Positions 1-8,620 of a stretch of DNA of 64,000 nt are shown piece by piece. The notes below the pieces were generated by a model that searched no databases, was not told the origin of the DNA, and saw only the letters and a program-made list of their open reading frames with translations. Position 1 is the first letter of the stretch. Each line of letters starts with the position of its first letter. This DNA is from a virus, in IMG/VR virus record IMGVR_UViG_3300042890_002891, positions 124,001 to 188,000 of that record; one strand, written 5' to 3'. Both the position numbers and the translations under genes were made by a program.

Positions 1-475
1 AACTCAATGCAACCAATCTATGAGCACGTACATGTCTGTTTAGACTGATATAGGTGTTGTCACTGTCAAAGTTTTTGTCCAGCACCGGTTCTATCAAACT
101 GTATTCAGCACGTTGATTTGTCCAGTCACCGCCCCAGGCAATGATATGCAGATTAGGCTCACTGAGTTCGTTCTCTAATTGTTCTACACTGGTAAACAAT
201 ACTATTTGTGTGTCAGGATGACGACGAGCAAATCCTTCAATACTGATAACTCCTGATTGTTGACGATCCTGCCACCAGTTGAATTCACTCCATCCATGCA
301 ACATATCCTTGATTCCCACAAACACCACTGGAGACTGGCATTGTGCGCTTTGCAAAAATCTATCCATGGCCAGTGTATCACAACTCCACAGATAGTAACT
401 TTCATTGTTGCCCACTAGTTCTTGAAATAGTGGTAAACTACAATCATCATACACTGCTTGGCTTATTACATACAT
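1..475 (-). CDS. Hypothetical protein, 3' end outside window
   Basis: The ATG at 475 is joined to the stop of the preceding gene by a TAATG overlap, and the frame stays open to the window edge, giving at least 158 residues. The visible part has no clear catalytic motif. Near the edge it reads YISLNRHVRAHRL, a pattern I associate with exostosin-like or glycosyltransferase-related phage proteins, but this is only a resemblance. It leads, in transcription order, out of the window as the last member of a run of small genes. Product unknown; the coding call itself is secure because of the coupling and open frame. Confidence 0.6.
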   Translation of the reverse strand, partial: MYVISQAVYDDCSLPLFQELVGNNESYYLWSCDTLAMDRFLQSAQCQSPVVFVGIKDMLHGWSEFNWWQDRQQSGVISIEGFARRHPDTQIVLFTSVEQLENELSEPNLHIIAWGGDWTNQRAEYSLIEPVLDKNFDSDNTYISLNRHVRAHRLVALS

Positions 476-1113
476 TAGATTTGTCCTGCCACACGAACTG
501 AATACCAGTCTTGCCGTAGCTGCCGCGCCTGCTCCAACATTGGTTCAATATTCATTTGATTGCACACCAACATGTATTCTTCCACAAAGGCCTGTTCACT
601 TGCCAACATCTTGGTTAAATTTATAGATTTCATATGGTATTGTTTTTTGTAGTTTTCAAACAGTTGATTTTCGTTGCCACGTGTATCAAATCCTAATTTT
701 TCTTGTTGACCGGATACCCATGCTCCCCATTGGTCTAAATCAAGGTCTACATAATAAAATTCAGTTGGATCTATGTTCACAAAATAATTTTCAAATTCTC
801 CCGGATGTACCGGCAACACTATTCTAGAATAGTGCAGCCCACAAAATACATTGAGCAGTCTATACTGTGCATTTTCTAAAAAATCAGCATGAGCTCTATG
901 AAACTGTTGCCAACTGTCAAATTCTTGAGTTACTTGACCAAAGCGATAATTTTCCAATCTGTCAAAATTGTCAGGAACTGGCGTTCCTTGATCCAGGTGA
1001 TGATCCAGTTGGTCTTTTCGCAGCAGCGGCATGGTGTCTTCTCCTAGAGAAAACAATCTGGCTAGAAAGTTGCCTGCATGCCCGGGCAGATACAACAAGA
1101 TCACAGTCTTCAT
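475..1113 (-). CDS. Sulfotransferase-like or P-loop-like protein of unknown function
   Basis: A 212-aa protein beginning MKTVILLYLPGHAGNFLARL. A beta strand followed by a Gly-rich loop and helix resembles the PAPS-binding loop of sulfotransferases or a degenerate P-loop. No second diagnostic motif is evident, so sulfotransferase activity is inference. It is followed 8 bases downstream of the gene at 1121-1744, whose N-terminus has a similar Gly-rich loop, so the two may be distant paralogs. Such proteins are common accessory genes in marine T4-like phages. Acidic and aromatic-rich C-terminal half. Confidence 0.55.
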   Translation of the reverse strand: MKTVILLYLPGHAGNFLARLFSLGEDTMPLLRKDQLDHHLDQGTPVPDNFDRLENYRFGQVTQEFDSWQQFHRAHADFLENAQYRLLNVFCGLHYSRIVLPVHPGEFENYFVNIDPTEFYYVDLDLDQWGAWVSGQQEKLGFDTRGNENQLFENYKKQYHMKSINLTKMLASEQAFVEEYMLVCNQMNIEPMLEQARQLRQDWYSVRVAGQI

Positions 1114-1120
1114 GCTCTAC

Positions 1121-1744
1121 TTATAGGTGCATGAGCCGCAGAGATTTTTTAGATTGTAGCCGAATCCAGTGATCCAGGAATTTGAGTTGATGTGTATTGG
1201 GAGGATCTATTATATTTTTTCCGTGGGCAAACTCTTTGAGGTTTATAATCTGGTCTGGAGAATACTCTTGAATTATTTTGGGCACCGCCGGATCAACTGG
1301 CTGTCCGTTGAATGTGTCTGCATCCTTGATAATTTGTCTTAGGTAGACTTGATTGTTATCCGGAGCATGGGTGCATCGTCTAGTCTCATCTGTAAACCAC
1401 CAGGCCTGTTTTTCCCAAGCCAGTCTCAGTTGCAGGTGCAGGTCGGCATATAGAAAAATCTTAAAGGTATCATTGGGTATTGACCGATTGTAATCACCCC
1501 AGAATGGATTGCACACCAGGAACAGCTTGCGGCCTGCTAGTTGTTTTAATTCATGATTGTTGGGCCAGATTTCTTGGGTTTTCCATTGGCTACGATCACG
1601 CATCAATTCTGGTGAGAACTGATGGTTGATCATTTCCCACGTTTCATCGATGCTGTGTTGAAAATTGCCGGACAACAATAGATAGTAATACAACGCAAAA
1701 CCGCCGGACCCACCTTGATAAAGGATGCAAACGTCTTGTGTCAA
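1121..1744 (-). CDS. Hypothetical protein with Gly-rich N-terminal loop
   Basis: 207 aa. The N-terminus YQGGSGGFALYYYLLLSG places a glycine-rich turn before a hydrophobic helix, as in sulfotransferase-type nucleotide-binding folds, but I cannot identify catalytic residues. The middle region (VCNPFWGDY, IFLYADLHLQLRLAWEKQAWWF) is rich in aromatics. It starts 3 bases downstream of the large polyprotein gene at 1748 and precedes a second P-loop-like gene, so all three are probably co-transcribed. Function not established. Confidence 0.55.
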   Translation of the reverse strand: MTQDVCILYQGGSGGFALYYYLLLSGNFQHSIDETWEMINHQFSPELMRDRSQWKTQEIWPNNHELKQLAGRKLFLVCNPFWGDYNRSIPNDTFKIFLYADLHLQLRLAWEKQAWWFTDETRRCTHAPDNNQVYLRQIIKDADTFNGQPVDPAVPKIIQEYSPDQIINLKEFAHGKNIIDPPNTHQLKFLDHWIRLQSKKSLRLMHL

Positions 1745-1747
1745 AGG

Positions 1748-4700
1748 TTACTGTGTTTTGATAATGCTGGCCATGAGTCTGAGTCTACTTTCGTGGACTG
1801 CTTGGGCTGACTGTTTGGCATCCTGATCAAACTGTTTCTTTGTGGCCTTGACAATTCCGCTGAAGCGACGATCACCAGTTTTGCGATCACCTGCGGAATC
1901 AGCAGCAGTGGCAGCAGCACCGGCTTTGGTTTTGTATCTGGCAAGAGTAGCAGGGCTGAGTTCGTCTAGTTGTTTATTATCGGTTGCTGCGTCTTGCTGA
2001 CCTGTTAGTGCTTGCAGCAATGCTCTAGCAACCACACGATCTTTTTCTTGTTCATCGTCAGGCAACTGATCATAGTCAATGTTCATCAACTTTGCTCGTT
2101 GTTGAAGTTTTGCTTCTAGTTTGCCAGCGGCTCGTAATTTTTCTGTGTCATCAAATTGTTCAGGATTTTGCACAAATGCTTGAGCAGTGGTATTCCAACC
2201 TTGGTGAATGGCATCGCTGATGGCTTCGATGTCTGTGACGCCTTGATCAATCATTTGTTTGGCATACGCAGCTGATTTCAAGTTTGCTTGCCATCCAAAT
2301 GTGTTGCCAGGGCTACTACGACCATATCCGTATGCAGTATCCAGTGCTTCGTCACTGACAGTTGCCAGTTGTTGTACGCTTAACTGCTGGTCATTGCCTT
2401 CCGACACACCTCTACCTAGTTGTCTTAGATCAGATGTCAGCACTGTTTTTGTAGTGGCACTGGACGGAATTGTGATACGAGCATGCTCTCGGTCCCGGCT
2501 CATGTCAACCACTTGTGCTTTTTGGTCAATGTACCGTACTGTGTCACCTATCTGTATCTTTTTCATGGACACACCGCCAAGATTGACTGGTCGATCACCT
2601 GCATAGTTACCGTGGGCTTCTGAGATATCCTGTTCGGTCATTGAACTCATTTCAATGTAGCCTTTTTCTTGTGCGTCACTCCATCTGGCCCATTCACGAT
2701 TATCTATTGACACTGTGGTTCTACCTGTAGTACCGGAGTACTCTGAGTTGTCATCGTACTTGGAACTGTTGATATCATCTACTGCTTGTGACCACTGTTT
2801 CTTATCATCAAAGAATTTTTTAGTTGGTGCTGATGGCAAATTGATGCCACGAGTTCCACCCATGTGATCCACATCAAACGGGAAGCTGCCTTTGAAGTTG
2901 TGGGCTTCTGCTATGCCTTGCTCGGGCAGTTGACCCGCAGGGCCTGCCATTTTGTTTCTTGCGCCGCGCTTGATTTTGTATTCACGGTTGGGACTAGTCA
3001 ACTTCATATTACCCATGATCTCTCGGGCTTGGGCCACACTGTGATATGTTCCTTCTTTTTTGCCATCTCTATAAATGCTATACACATACTCTGCATCAGG
3101 AGTGTGTCCCAAGGTGTAGTTGACAGATCCATCTGCGGCTGAGCCTTCCGCCACACCTTGCTGTTTAAGTTTAGCAGTAACTACTGGATTCTTACTTGTA
3201 CCAAATCTTGCTACTGCTTTCTTGATTGCTTGTTCTTTAGTGCCACTGAAAGTCATAGTGTGTGATGTGCCACCTGTCTTGGTGCCAACTGTAACTACCC
3301 ACTGTTGATCAGAGCCTTCCGCCACGCCTTGAGAAGCATTCTTTGAAATTTTGAAATACTTTTGTCCCTTGACAATATCAACTACATCCAACAGCCCTTT
3401 TTTATACAGGTAGTAATCAGTACCTTCCATTCCAGCGACCCCACCTGGGCTTCGGGGATTTGGATCAATACCTGCTGCTCTTAACATATCTGCACGACTG
3501 CGAACTTTTCCATCCTGCATCACTCTCAATACTTTTTTCATTTTATCATTGATTGTGTTTGGAACTTTGGACAACCAAGAATCATAATTTATCTTGAGTT
3601 TGCCTTCCGCCATGTCTTGCTCTCCATCAGAGCTAAGAATAGATTCTAATTCATCTACTATTTTATCATATTGAGGTGTGCCGTCAATTTCCTCGGGATT
3701 AGTGATAACTCCAGTTACATAAACCATTGCTCTATAGAACTCAGGGCTATCATCAACTGCGGCCTTTACTTCAGGAACAGTTTTATAGATTTGAACCATC
3801 TTTCTTGCCAAGCCACGGTATTTGTTATTAATGTCTATTACTGTGCCTTCCGCCACACCCTGCTCATCCAACTCATCATCTGTTCCCATGCGGTCATCTT
3901 CGAGTCCTGCTATGTCTGCTGCACCGCCTGCGTCTCCGGCTGTTTGTTGTATGGCCGACCATAGGCGCAGTGGAGCAACCAGATCATCACCGCGAAATTC
4001 AATGTGGTCACCAAAGCGATCCATCACAGCATAGTAAGCAGGTTCAGAGTCAATGAAAAATTTCACTTCATCATCAGATCTGGCACCCTGCAGATTGTCT
4101 TGCGATTCAAATTGGTCTGCATCTTTAGCGACTCTACGCTCACTGCCTTGAGCAGGGAAACCTTGTTGTGATTGTTGGGTCGGTTGTTGAATTTTTTGTG
4201 CTGCTGGATTGGATAATTTTGCTGCTGCTGCTTTTGTTTGAGCGATGGTCATCCAGGTGTTTCGCTGTCTACTGTCCATGGGTTGACCTCGTTCTGCAAC
4301 CATTTGGGCGTAAATTTCTTTAGCCAGGGCATTTACATCTTGATTTTGTTGTATGCGAGGATCATCTCGACGCATATTAAAAAGGTCAGACGTGGTATCT
4401 TTGGCCATGACTTGCTCGTCTAAATTCCTAAAAAAGCCGTGCCATATTTTGTTGCCATTATTGACATGTATGTCTGTTATCATAAACCCTGTATTACTGA
4501 TGCCCAGGTCTTCCAACCAAGAATCAAATTCAAAAATAGCACTATCTTGATCTCGACGAGCCAATTGAGTAAACCGTTTTTGGTCCACATCTGCCAGCCA
4601 CTTGTTTCCCAGGCCAGATCTTACAGAATTTAGTAGTTTAATTAATTCTTCATCAGTTAGTTTAAAAACGCCACCGTCTCCACCGCCATTACCATCGTGA

Positions 4701-5251
4701 TTGCTATCACTGCTGGGTGCAAATTCGTTTAATCGGCCTTTTGCCATACCTTGCTCTTTGAGAGCACCGTAATTTTTTAGTAGCATGTTAGCGCCCTGAA
4801 CAAAATCAGCATCAATTTGATACAGCATTTTTACTAGTTCTTGGTGTTGGCGAGCAGCCAGGGCCGGTTCAGGACTGTAGGATCTGTTACCTGACATTAT
4901 TCTATTAGATGCAGTGTCACGAGAACGTGCAATACGATCATATTCTTTTCTAAATTCTGGATTTGAAAAACTGAATTTATCTGCTGTGCTCCGCACTCGT
5001 TGATATTCAGCTCTTGCTGCTGGGTTTTGAAGCTGTGCGGGACCACCTGCTGGTGCTACTGGAGTTGACCCCATTGGCGGTTCTGTTGCGTCATCATCAT
5101 CATCTGTTGCTGTTGCTGGTGCTGCTGCTGAAGTGTTTACACCTGGTAAGTTTTGCAAGTTTGGGTAAATTGGATTACCGTTGGCGTCAAAGGTCACACG
5201 TTCCGTTAGGTTGTCGGTGGAGTTAGGTTTGAAAAATTCGTCAAGTATCAT
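1748..5251 (-). CDS. Large modular repeat-punctuated protein, candidate processed polyprotein
   Basis: 1167 aa, highly charged. It is divided by copies of a short motif of the form QGVAEG, QDMAEG, QGIAEA, QDISEA or RGVSEG near residues 166, 463, 543, 639, 696, 776, 872 and 945. The segments between them are unrelated to each other and 50-290 residues long. One segment (about 885-940, KKIQIGDTVRYIDQKAQVVD) looks like a KOW/SH3-type barrel. The N-terminal part has an Ala/Thr/Asp-rich linker, and the C-terminus is lysine/alanine-rich. The punctuation fits (L/I/V)xE sites of T4-type prohead proteases, so I infer a head-packaged polyprotein. No enzymatic domain is recognised. Confidence 0.7.
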   Translation of the reverse strand: MILDEFFKPNSTDNLTERVTFDANGNPIYPNLQNLPGVNTSAAAPATATDDDDDATEPPMGSTPVAPAGGPAQLQNPAARAEYQRVRSTADKFSFSNPEFRKEYDRIARSRDTASNRIMSGNRSYSPEPALAARQHQELVKMLYQIDADFVQGANMLLKNYGALKEQGMAKGRLNEFAPSSDSNHDGNGGGDGGVFKLTDEELIKLLNSVRSGLGNKWLADVDQKRFTQLARRDQDSAIFEFDSWLEDLGISNTGFMITDIHVNNGNKIWHGFFRNLDEQVMAKDTTSDLFNMRRDDPRIQQNQDVNALAKEIYAQMVAERGQPMDSRQRNTWMTIAQTKAAAAKLSNPAAQKIQQPTQQSQQGFPAQGSERRVAKDADQFESQDNLQGARSDDEVKFFIDSEPAYYAVMDRFGDHIEFRGDDLVAPLRLWSAIQQTAGDAGGAADIAGLEDDRMGTDDELDEQGVAEGTVIDINNKYRGLARKMVQIYKTVPEVKAAVDDSPEFYRAMVYVTGVITNPEEIDGTPQYDKIVDELESILSSDGEQDMAEGKLKINYDSWLSKVPNTINDKMKKVLRVMQDGKVRSRADMLRAAGIDPNPRSPGGVAGMEGTDYYLYKKGLLDVVDIVKGQKYFKISKNASQGVAEGSDQQWVVTVGTKTGGTSHTMTFSGTKEQAIKKAVARFGTSKNPVVTAKLKQQGVAEGSAADGSVNYTLGHTPDAEYVYSIYRDGKKEGTYHSVAQAREIMGNMKLTSPNREYKIKRGARNKMAGPAGQLPEQGIAEAHNFKGSFPFDVDHMGGTRGINLPSAPTKKFFDDKKQWSQAVDDINSSKYDDNSEYSGTTGRTTVSIDNREWARWSDAQEKGYIEMSSMTEQDISEAHGNYAGDRPVNLGGVSMKKIQIGDTVRYIDQKAQVVDMSRDREHARITIPSSATTKTVLTSDLRQLGRGVSEGNDQQLSVQQLATVSDEALDTAYGYGRSSPGNTFGWQANLKSAAYAKQMIDQGVTDIEAISDAIHQGWNTTAQAFVQNPEQFDDTEKLRAAGKLEAKLQQRAKLMNIDYDQLPDDEQEKDRVVARALLQALTGQQDAATDNKQLDELSPATLARYKTKAGAAATAADSAGDRKTGDRRFSGIVKATKKQFDQDAKQSAQAVHESRLRLMASIIKTQ
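2396..4756 (-). repeat. Eight dispersed copies of a 21-bp in-frame repeat in the 1167-aa gene
   Basis: Copies lie at 2396-2416, 2614-2635, 2902-2923, 3143-3163, 3314-3334, 3602-3622, 3845-3865 and 4736-4756. The best plus-strand version is GCCTTCCGCCACACCTTGCT, which on the coding strand gives QGVAEG. Several copies match in nearly all bases, including third codon positions, although the flanking segments are unrelated. The copies at 2614 and 2902 are more diverged and encode SEA/AEA. Confidence 0.85.
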
Positions 5252-5252
5252 G

Positions 5253-5933
5253 TTATGCTTCTTCTATGTAATCTGCTGAGGAATTTCTGGCAGCATTTTT
5301 TCTATGTGCCTGAAACATTCTCACGGCCATGTCTGCTTCATCCAGACTTCTGAACCGACTGGGCAACACCCGACCCAGATGACGGATTTCAAAACCGCGC
5401 ACCTGATCGCCATAACATTCCAGGCATGTGCCATCTTCCAGAGTGATAGTTTTTACAGGACCAGCTTCGGCCATCACAGGGTTGATTGTGGGCGGCGGAA
5501 CATAGTCTTCACCGCTGGGTTCGTCTTGAGTGGGGTCTTCCGACACTTCTTGATCGTCGGCCTTGGCTGGATTACGGTCTTGTATTTCTTTGCTGGCCTT
5601 GCGTTCTAGTTCTTTTTTCTTGTCTTCCAGTTGATCCAGATACTGTGTAAGGTCTTTTCTGACCCGGCTCAGCATGTCTTCGTCAATCTCGGCCATGCGT
5701 TCGGCCAGTGCAGTCTGAGTGGGTACCACATCATCTCCTACCATGTACCGGCCAAAGGGTTTGGATTGCTTGTTGCTGCCCAGCACCGGAGACACCGTTT
5801 CAGGCTTGAACAAGGCCGGCAATTGTGGCACTGATTTTTGTTGTGCGTTGAGTCCCGATTTTGTTTTGACAGGAGTAATGTCTGACTCTATCACAGCCAG
5901 ACGTTTTAGTATATTGGCGATGCTGTTGCTCAT
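5253..5933 (-). CDS. Conserved phage hypothetical protein, coiled-coil centre
   Basis: 226 aa. Residues 75-120 form a charged probable coiled coil (QYLDQLEDKKKELERKASKE). The C-terminal third (TITLEDGTCLECYGDQVRGFEIR and on to RSLDEADMAVRMF) is a compact domain that I recognise as recurring in marine T4-like phages, of unknown function. It contains DQEVSEDP and VMAEAG, which resemble the processing-type motif of the neighbouring polyprotein, and it ends DYIEEA. Its ATG overlaps the stop of the Dps-like gene by ATGA, and its stop lies just before the 1167-aa gene, so the three are translationally linked. Confidence 0.6.
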   Translation of the reverse strand: MSNSIANILKRLAVIESDITPVKTKSGLNAQQKSVPQLPALFKPETVSPVLGSNKQSKPFGRYMVGDDVVPTQTALAERMAEIDEDMLSRVRKDLTQYLDQLEDKKKELERKASKEIQDRNPAKADDQEVSEDPTQDEPSGEDYVPPPTINPVMAEAGPVKTITLEDGTCLECYGDQVRGFEIRHLGRVLPSRFRSLDEADMAVRMFQAHRKNAARNSSADYIEEA

Positions 5934-6370
5934 GCTCTATTGTCTTTCAGATAACTACGCAATTGCCAATGATATTTTCCATGCTGACTTAGACGTCCTG
6001 CCACAAAGTCAGCAATACCCTGTTGATTTTCTTGTTCTGCTTCGGCAAAGCACTGATTCAACAGATCAATCATTTGTTGATTGTTGGCCAACAGTTCTTC
6101 AATCATGAGTCGAGCACGTGGTATTTTGGTCTGACCTGAAATTTGTGTAAGCTCGCCAAAACGTTCAAAACTGGCCGGTGCATACTCGTCAAGATATCTT
6201 ATGTACTCGGCAACAGGATCTACGGCTGAATACGCATCTTGGTAGATGTTCTGGAAAAAATCATGCAGTTCGCCAAAGTCCGGCCCTTCCACATTCCAGT
6301 GAAAGCCCTGGGCTTTTAGATAGTAGGCAAAGTTAGTTGCCAATAGAGTTTTTAAACTGTCCGCGAGCAT
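5930..6370 (-). CDS. Dps-like ferritin-family protein
   Basis: 146 aa, the right length for a Dps/ferritin four-helix bundle. Helix A carries FHWNVEGPDFGELHDFFQ and helix B continues QDAYSAVDPVAEYIR, matching the Dps ferroxidase pattern H-W-N-V-x-G with later His, Asp and Glu ligands. Known Dps proteins store iron, detoxify peroxide and often coat DNA. A phage copy beside proteins with capsid-targeting-like N-termini could protect packaged or replicating DNA, which is inference. It overlaps the upstream 70-aa gene by 38 bases and the downstream gene by ATGA. The DNA-binding basic tail of E. coli Dps is absent. Confidence 0.8.
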   Translation of the reverse strand: MLADSLKTLLATNFAYYLKAQGFHWNVEGPDFGELHDFFQNIYQDAYSAVDPVAEYIRYLDEYAPASFERFGELTQISGQTKIPRARLMIEELLANNQQMIDLLNQCFAEAEQENQQGIADFVAGRLSQHGKYHWQLRSYLKDNRA

Positions 6371-6545
6371 TCTTGTTCCTTTTGTATTCCTTGGGCGTGT
6401 TAGGCGTAGGATCTGTAGAGTATTTACCTGTCAACAAGGAACCACCTGATCTTGCGACCATGCCCATGGGCTGGCTTACAGTGGCCATGCTGCCCGTCCC
6501 ACTGGTACCCACCGAGATGTCTTCCATTATTTCATATGCTCTCAT
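6333..6545 (-). CDS. Small protein with capsid-targeting-like N-terminus
   Basis: 70 aa from the ATG at 6545; a TTG six bases upstream would add two residues. The start MRAYEIMEDIS has the shape M-R-x-x-E-(I/F)-x-E seen at six other proteins of this window and in T4 internal-protein targeting peptides. After it comes a Gly/Ser/Met-rich stretch and a basic tail (TPKEYKRNKNARGQF). It overlaps both neighbours (6532 and 6370). Function unknown; possibly a packaged basic peptide after processing. Confidence 0.6.
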   Translation of the reverse strand: MRAYEIMEDISVGTSGTGSMATVSQPMGMVARSGGSLLTGKYSTDPTPNTPKEYKRNKNARGQFKNSIGN

Positions 6546-6834
6546 TTTCAATCCTTAACAGTGAGTTTTTTACTATGCGTGAGTTTACTGGACCTTCTGC
6601 AATTCTCACGTTTTTCACTTCAATTGTGCCGCATGCTGGCGGAACTAATTCCCAACGCAGTTCGTACTTGCCTGGCGCAGCCCAGATCTGCAGAAATTCT
6701 TCCAGATACTGTTCTCTCCAGACCCAGGTTCGTTCTGCAAACAGTTCATTGTTCACATACACTCTGTAGTTGGGATCAGCTCCAGTCCAGTCCACACTCA
6801 CGTCTGCTTTGACTATCACAAACTGGCGGGTCAT
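6532..6834 (-). CDS. Small beta-rich protein, possible carbohydrate-binding or structural domain
   Basis: 100 aa, predicted mostly beta: FVIVKADVSVDWTGADPNYRVYVNNELFAER, then YELRWELVPP and GTIEVKNVRIAEG. The layout of a short ligand name-strand followed by a glycine-poor sandwich resembles carbohydrate-binding-type domains in phage structural proteins and is similar in style to the gene at 15732. No catalytic residues seen. It overlaps the start of the 70-aa gene by 14 bases. Confidence 0.5.
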   Translation of the reverse strand: MTRQFVIVKADVSVDWTGADPNYRVYVNNELFAERTWVWREQYLEEFLQIWAAPGKYELRWELVPPACGTIEVKNVRIAEGPVNSRIVKNSLLRIENESI

Positions 6835-6854
6835 TGCGACACAGTCAGATCAAA

Positions 6855-7544
6855 TTAGGCCGCAGCGGTATCAGACGGTGCCAAAGCCACTGCGTTGGCC
6901 ACACGACGGTCAGTATGCAGTCCAGCACTGCGTTCATAGAATTTGTCCATTATTTCAGCAGCAGCGGCTGCTGATTGTGCAGCTTTTAATTTATTGCCCG
7001 CTGCTTTTTCTGTGTTGTTGAATTCCCACTGTATGAATTCCAATTGATCTTGAAGACTGGATCCTTTTATAGGCCTGCCCATTTGTGCTTGAAAATCTTT
7101 CTGCCGTGGTGGGTGCCATTGAGCAATACCGTATGCTTGGCCGCCATCGCCCACGGCTGCTGGATTGATATTTTTGCCTGACTCGGCCTGCAGATTGCCA
7201 ACAATGCCCGCGGCCTGTGCTGCTGACCAACCCTGTTGTGTAAAGAACTTCAGGGCCGTGGCTGCATTGGCCGATGATCCGGCTGCTGTGGCAGGTGCAG
7301 TTGTTTGTCCGCGAGCAAATTCTCCCAGATTGGGCAATTTTATTTTGCTGCCCACAGTTATCTGCCCAGTGGCAGGAATGTCCGGATTCATGTAAAGCAG
7401 GCCGGACACAGTGGTGTCAGAGGCCTTGGCCAATTTTTCCAGAGTGTCTCCTGCTTGCACAGAATACATTTTGCCCGGCACACTAGGATCCACAGCCTCG
7501 GCTAGAACTCTACTGCTGCGAGGCAAAAAATCACAAGATTTCAT
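6855..7544 (-). CDS. LysM plus phage tail-lysozyme-type peptidoglycan hydrolase
   Basis: 229 aa. Residues about 26-75 form a LysM domain (MYSVQAGDTLEKLAKASDTT to GSKIKLP). Residues about 95-215 match the phage tail lysozyme type: ALKFFTQQGWSAAQAAGIVG, then LQAESG with the probable catalytic Glu, then GIAQWHPPRQ. It would bind and cut cell-wall glycan strands. The N-terminus has RVLAEAVD, another (L)xE-type site about 17 residues in, so it may also be processed and carried in the particle (inference). It lies between cargo-type genes, not in the lysis cassette, which favours an entry role. Confidence 0.8.
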   Translation of the reverse strand: MKSCDFLPRSSRVLAEAVDPSVPGKMYSVQAGDTLEKLAKASDTTVSGLLYMNPDIPATGQITVGSKIKLPNLGEFARGQTTAPATAAGSSANAATALKFFTQQGWSAAQAAGIVGNLQAESGKNINPAAVGDGGQAYGIAQWHPPRQKDFQAQMGRPIKGSSLQDQLEFIQWEFNNTEKAAGNKLKAAQSAAAAAEIMDKFYERSAGLHTDRRVANAVALAPSDTAAA

Positions 7545-7545
7545 G

Positions 7546-8577
7546 TTATCCTTTTAGCAAGGTGCTCAGGCGACGCATGCGGCTCACACTCTCTTCAAAA
7601 TTTGATTCACGCACTGGGTTTGCCGGTGCTGCGGCATTCTGGCGATCCCATGCAGCCTGTGCAGCGTAACCAGTACTTGGTCTCGGAGTAGCTGGTTTTG
7701 GTGCACCGCTGGTGCTGTGTGTTTTACCATACTGTTGATCCCATGCCATCTGTGCAGTATAACCAGTGCTTGGTCTTGCTGGCGCATACATGGGGTTGCG
7801 AGGCATTGTATTAGTAGGGCCTAGTTTTTCGTTTGCCGGTGGTGTGGCATTCTGTGCCATTTGTGTAGCTGTAGGACCACCGGCACCACCACGACCGCTG
7901 CCTGCATCACCAGGTTTTGCAGCAGACAGAATAGCACCGGAAGTGTTGGGTCCAATTTTACCGTCAGCAGGGAGGCCATTCTTTTGTTGAAAGGCCTTGA
8001 TAGCTGCTGTGTCAGGTTGGCCATTCTTGTAAAGTCCCATACTGCTGGCATATCCCAGGATGGCTGGGCTGATTGTGGAACGGGCAGGTGCTTTGGCAGG
8101 AGGTGTAGTGGTTTGCACAGTATTTGCAGTATTTGCAGCATTTGCTGCCACGGCTGCATCCACACCAGTCACATTGTCAGGCTCACCACTGGCTGCCACA
8201 GCATCAGCAACCGGAGTTGCTGCTGGTGCCGCTGCTGGTGCTGCTGCTGGTGCTGCTGCGGGTGCTGCTGCGGGTGCTGCCGCAACTGTTTCACCAGGTA
8301 ATGGTGCAGGCAGTCTTGCCATGATATATTTGTCCATGGGATCCGCACCACCCAACCACTTTAGTTGGCTTGGTGTGAGACTGGCTCTTGCTGTGGCTGC
8401 ATCAGGATACGGTGTTGCTGCCTGGGCTCCACCACCAAGTGCGCTGGCAATTTTTCTACCAAAGCCCTTGATGGAATCCAGGTTTTTTGCACCTTGTGCT
8501 TGTTGTGCTGCAAATTCAGCATCTGTCATTGGTGTGCCATCGCGCCCGGCTTCGTTTAAAAATTCACTTGATCTCAT
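7546..8577 (-). CDS. Peptidoglycan-binding protein with capsid-targeting-like N-terminus
   Basis: 343 aa from the ATG at 8577, chosen because it gives MRSSEFLNEAGRD, matching the shared N-terminal motif; an upstream in-frame start would hide it. A PAPA-type alanine/proline repeat (about residues 100-130) and a threonine/alanine linker lead to a peptidoglycan-binding type 1 domain (GYASSMGLYKNGQPDTAAIK, AFQQKNGLPADGKIGP). The C-terminal part contains two similar RPSTGY(T/A)AQ(M/A)AWD units. Likely a virion-associated cell-wall binding protein, probably processed after the LNE site. The next gene downstream is the LysM-lysozyme. Confidence 0.75.
   Translation of the reverse strand: MRSSEFLNEAGRDGTPMTDAEFAAQQAQGAKNLDSIKGFGRKIASALGGGAQAATPYPDAATARASLTPSQLKWLGGADPMDKYIMARLPAPLPGETVAAAPAAAPAAAPAAAPAAAPAATPVADAVAASGEPDNVTGVDAAVAANAANTANTVQTTTPPAKAPARSTISPAILGYASSMGLYKNGQPDTAAIKAFQQKNGLPADGKIGPNTSGAILSAAKPGDAGSGRGGAGGPTATQMAQNATPPANEKLGPTNTMPRNPMYAPARPSTGYTAQMAWDQQYGKTHSTSGAPKPATPRPSTGYAAQAAWDRQNAAAPANPVRESNFEESVSRMRRLSTLLKG
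8209..8292 (-). repeat. Tandem Ala-Pro codon repeat
   Basis: On the plus strand the units GGTGCTGCTGCG and close variants repeat about six times, encoding (AAAP)n on the minus strand inside the 343-aa gene. It is a flexible linker and a likely site of replication slippage. Confidence 0.8.
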
Positions 8578-8620
8578 AGTTTTTCCTTTTTCGGATAGTC
8601 CGATTTGTTGTTTATTTATT

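Noticed and set aside
2396-4756. CRISPR-like array because of many short repeats
   Set aside because: Spacing is irregular (about 150-900 bases), copies are in frame within coding sequence, and no cas gene is present.
8591-8603. Hairpin TCGGATAGTCCGA upstream of the 343-aa gene as terminator
   Set aside because: Stem arms are only 5 bp and the flanking run on the coding strand is A, not T.
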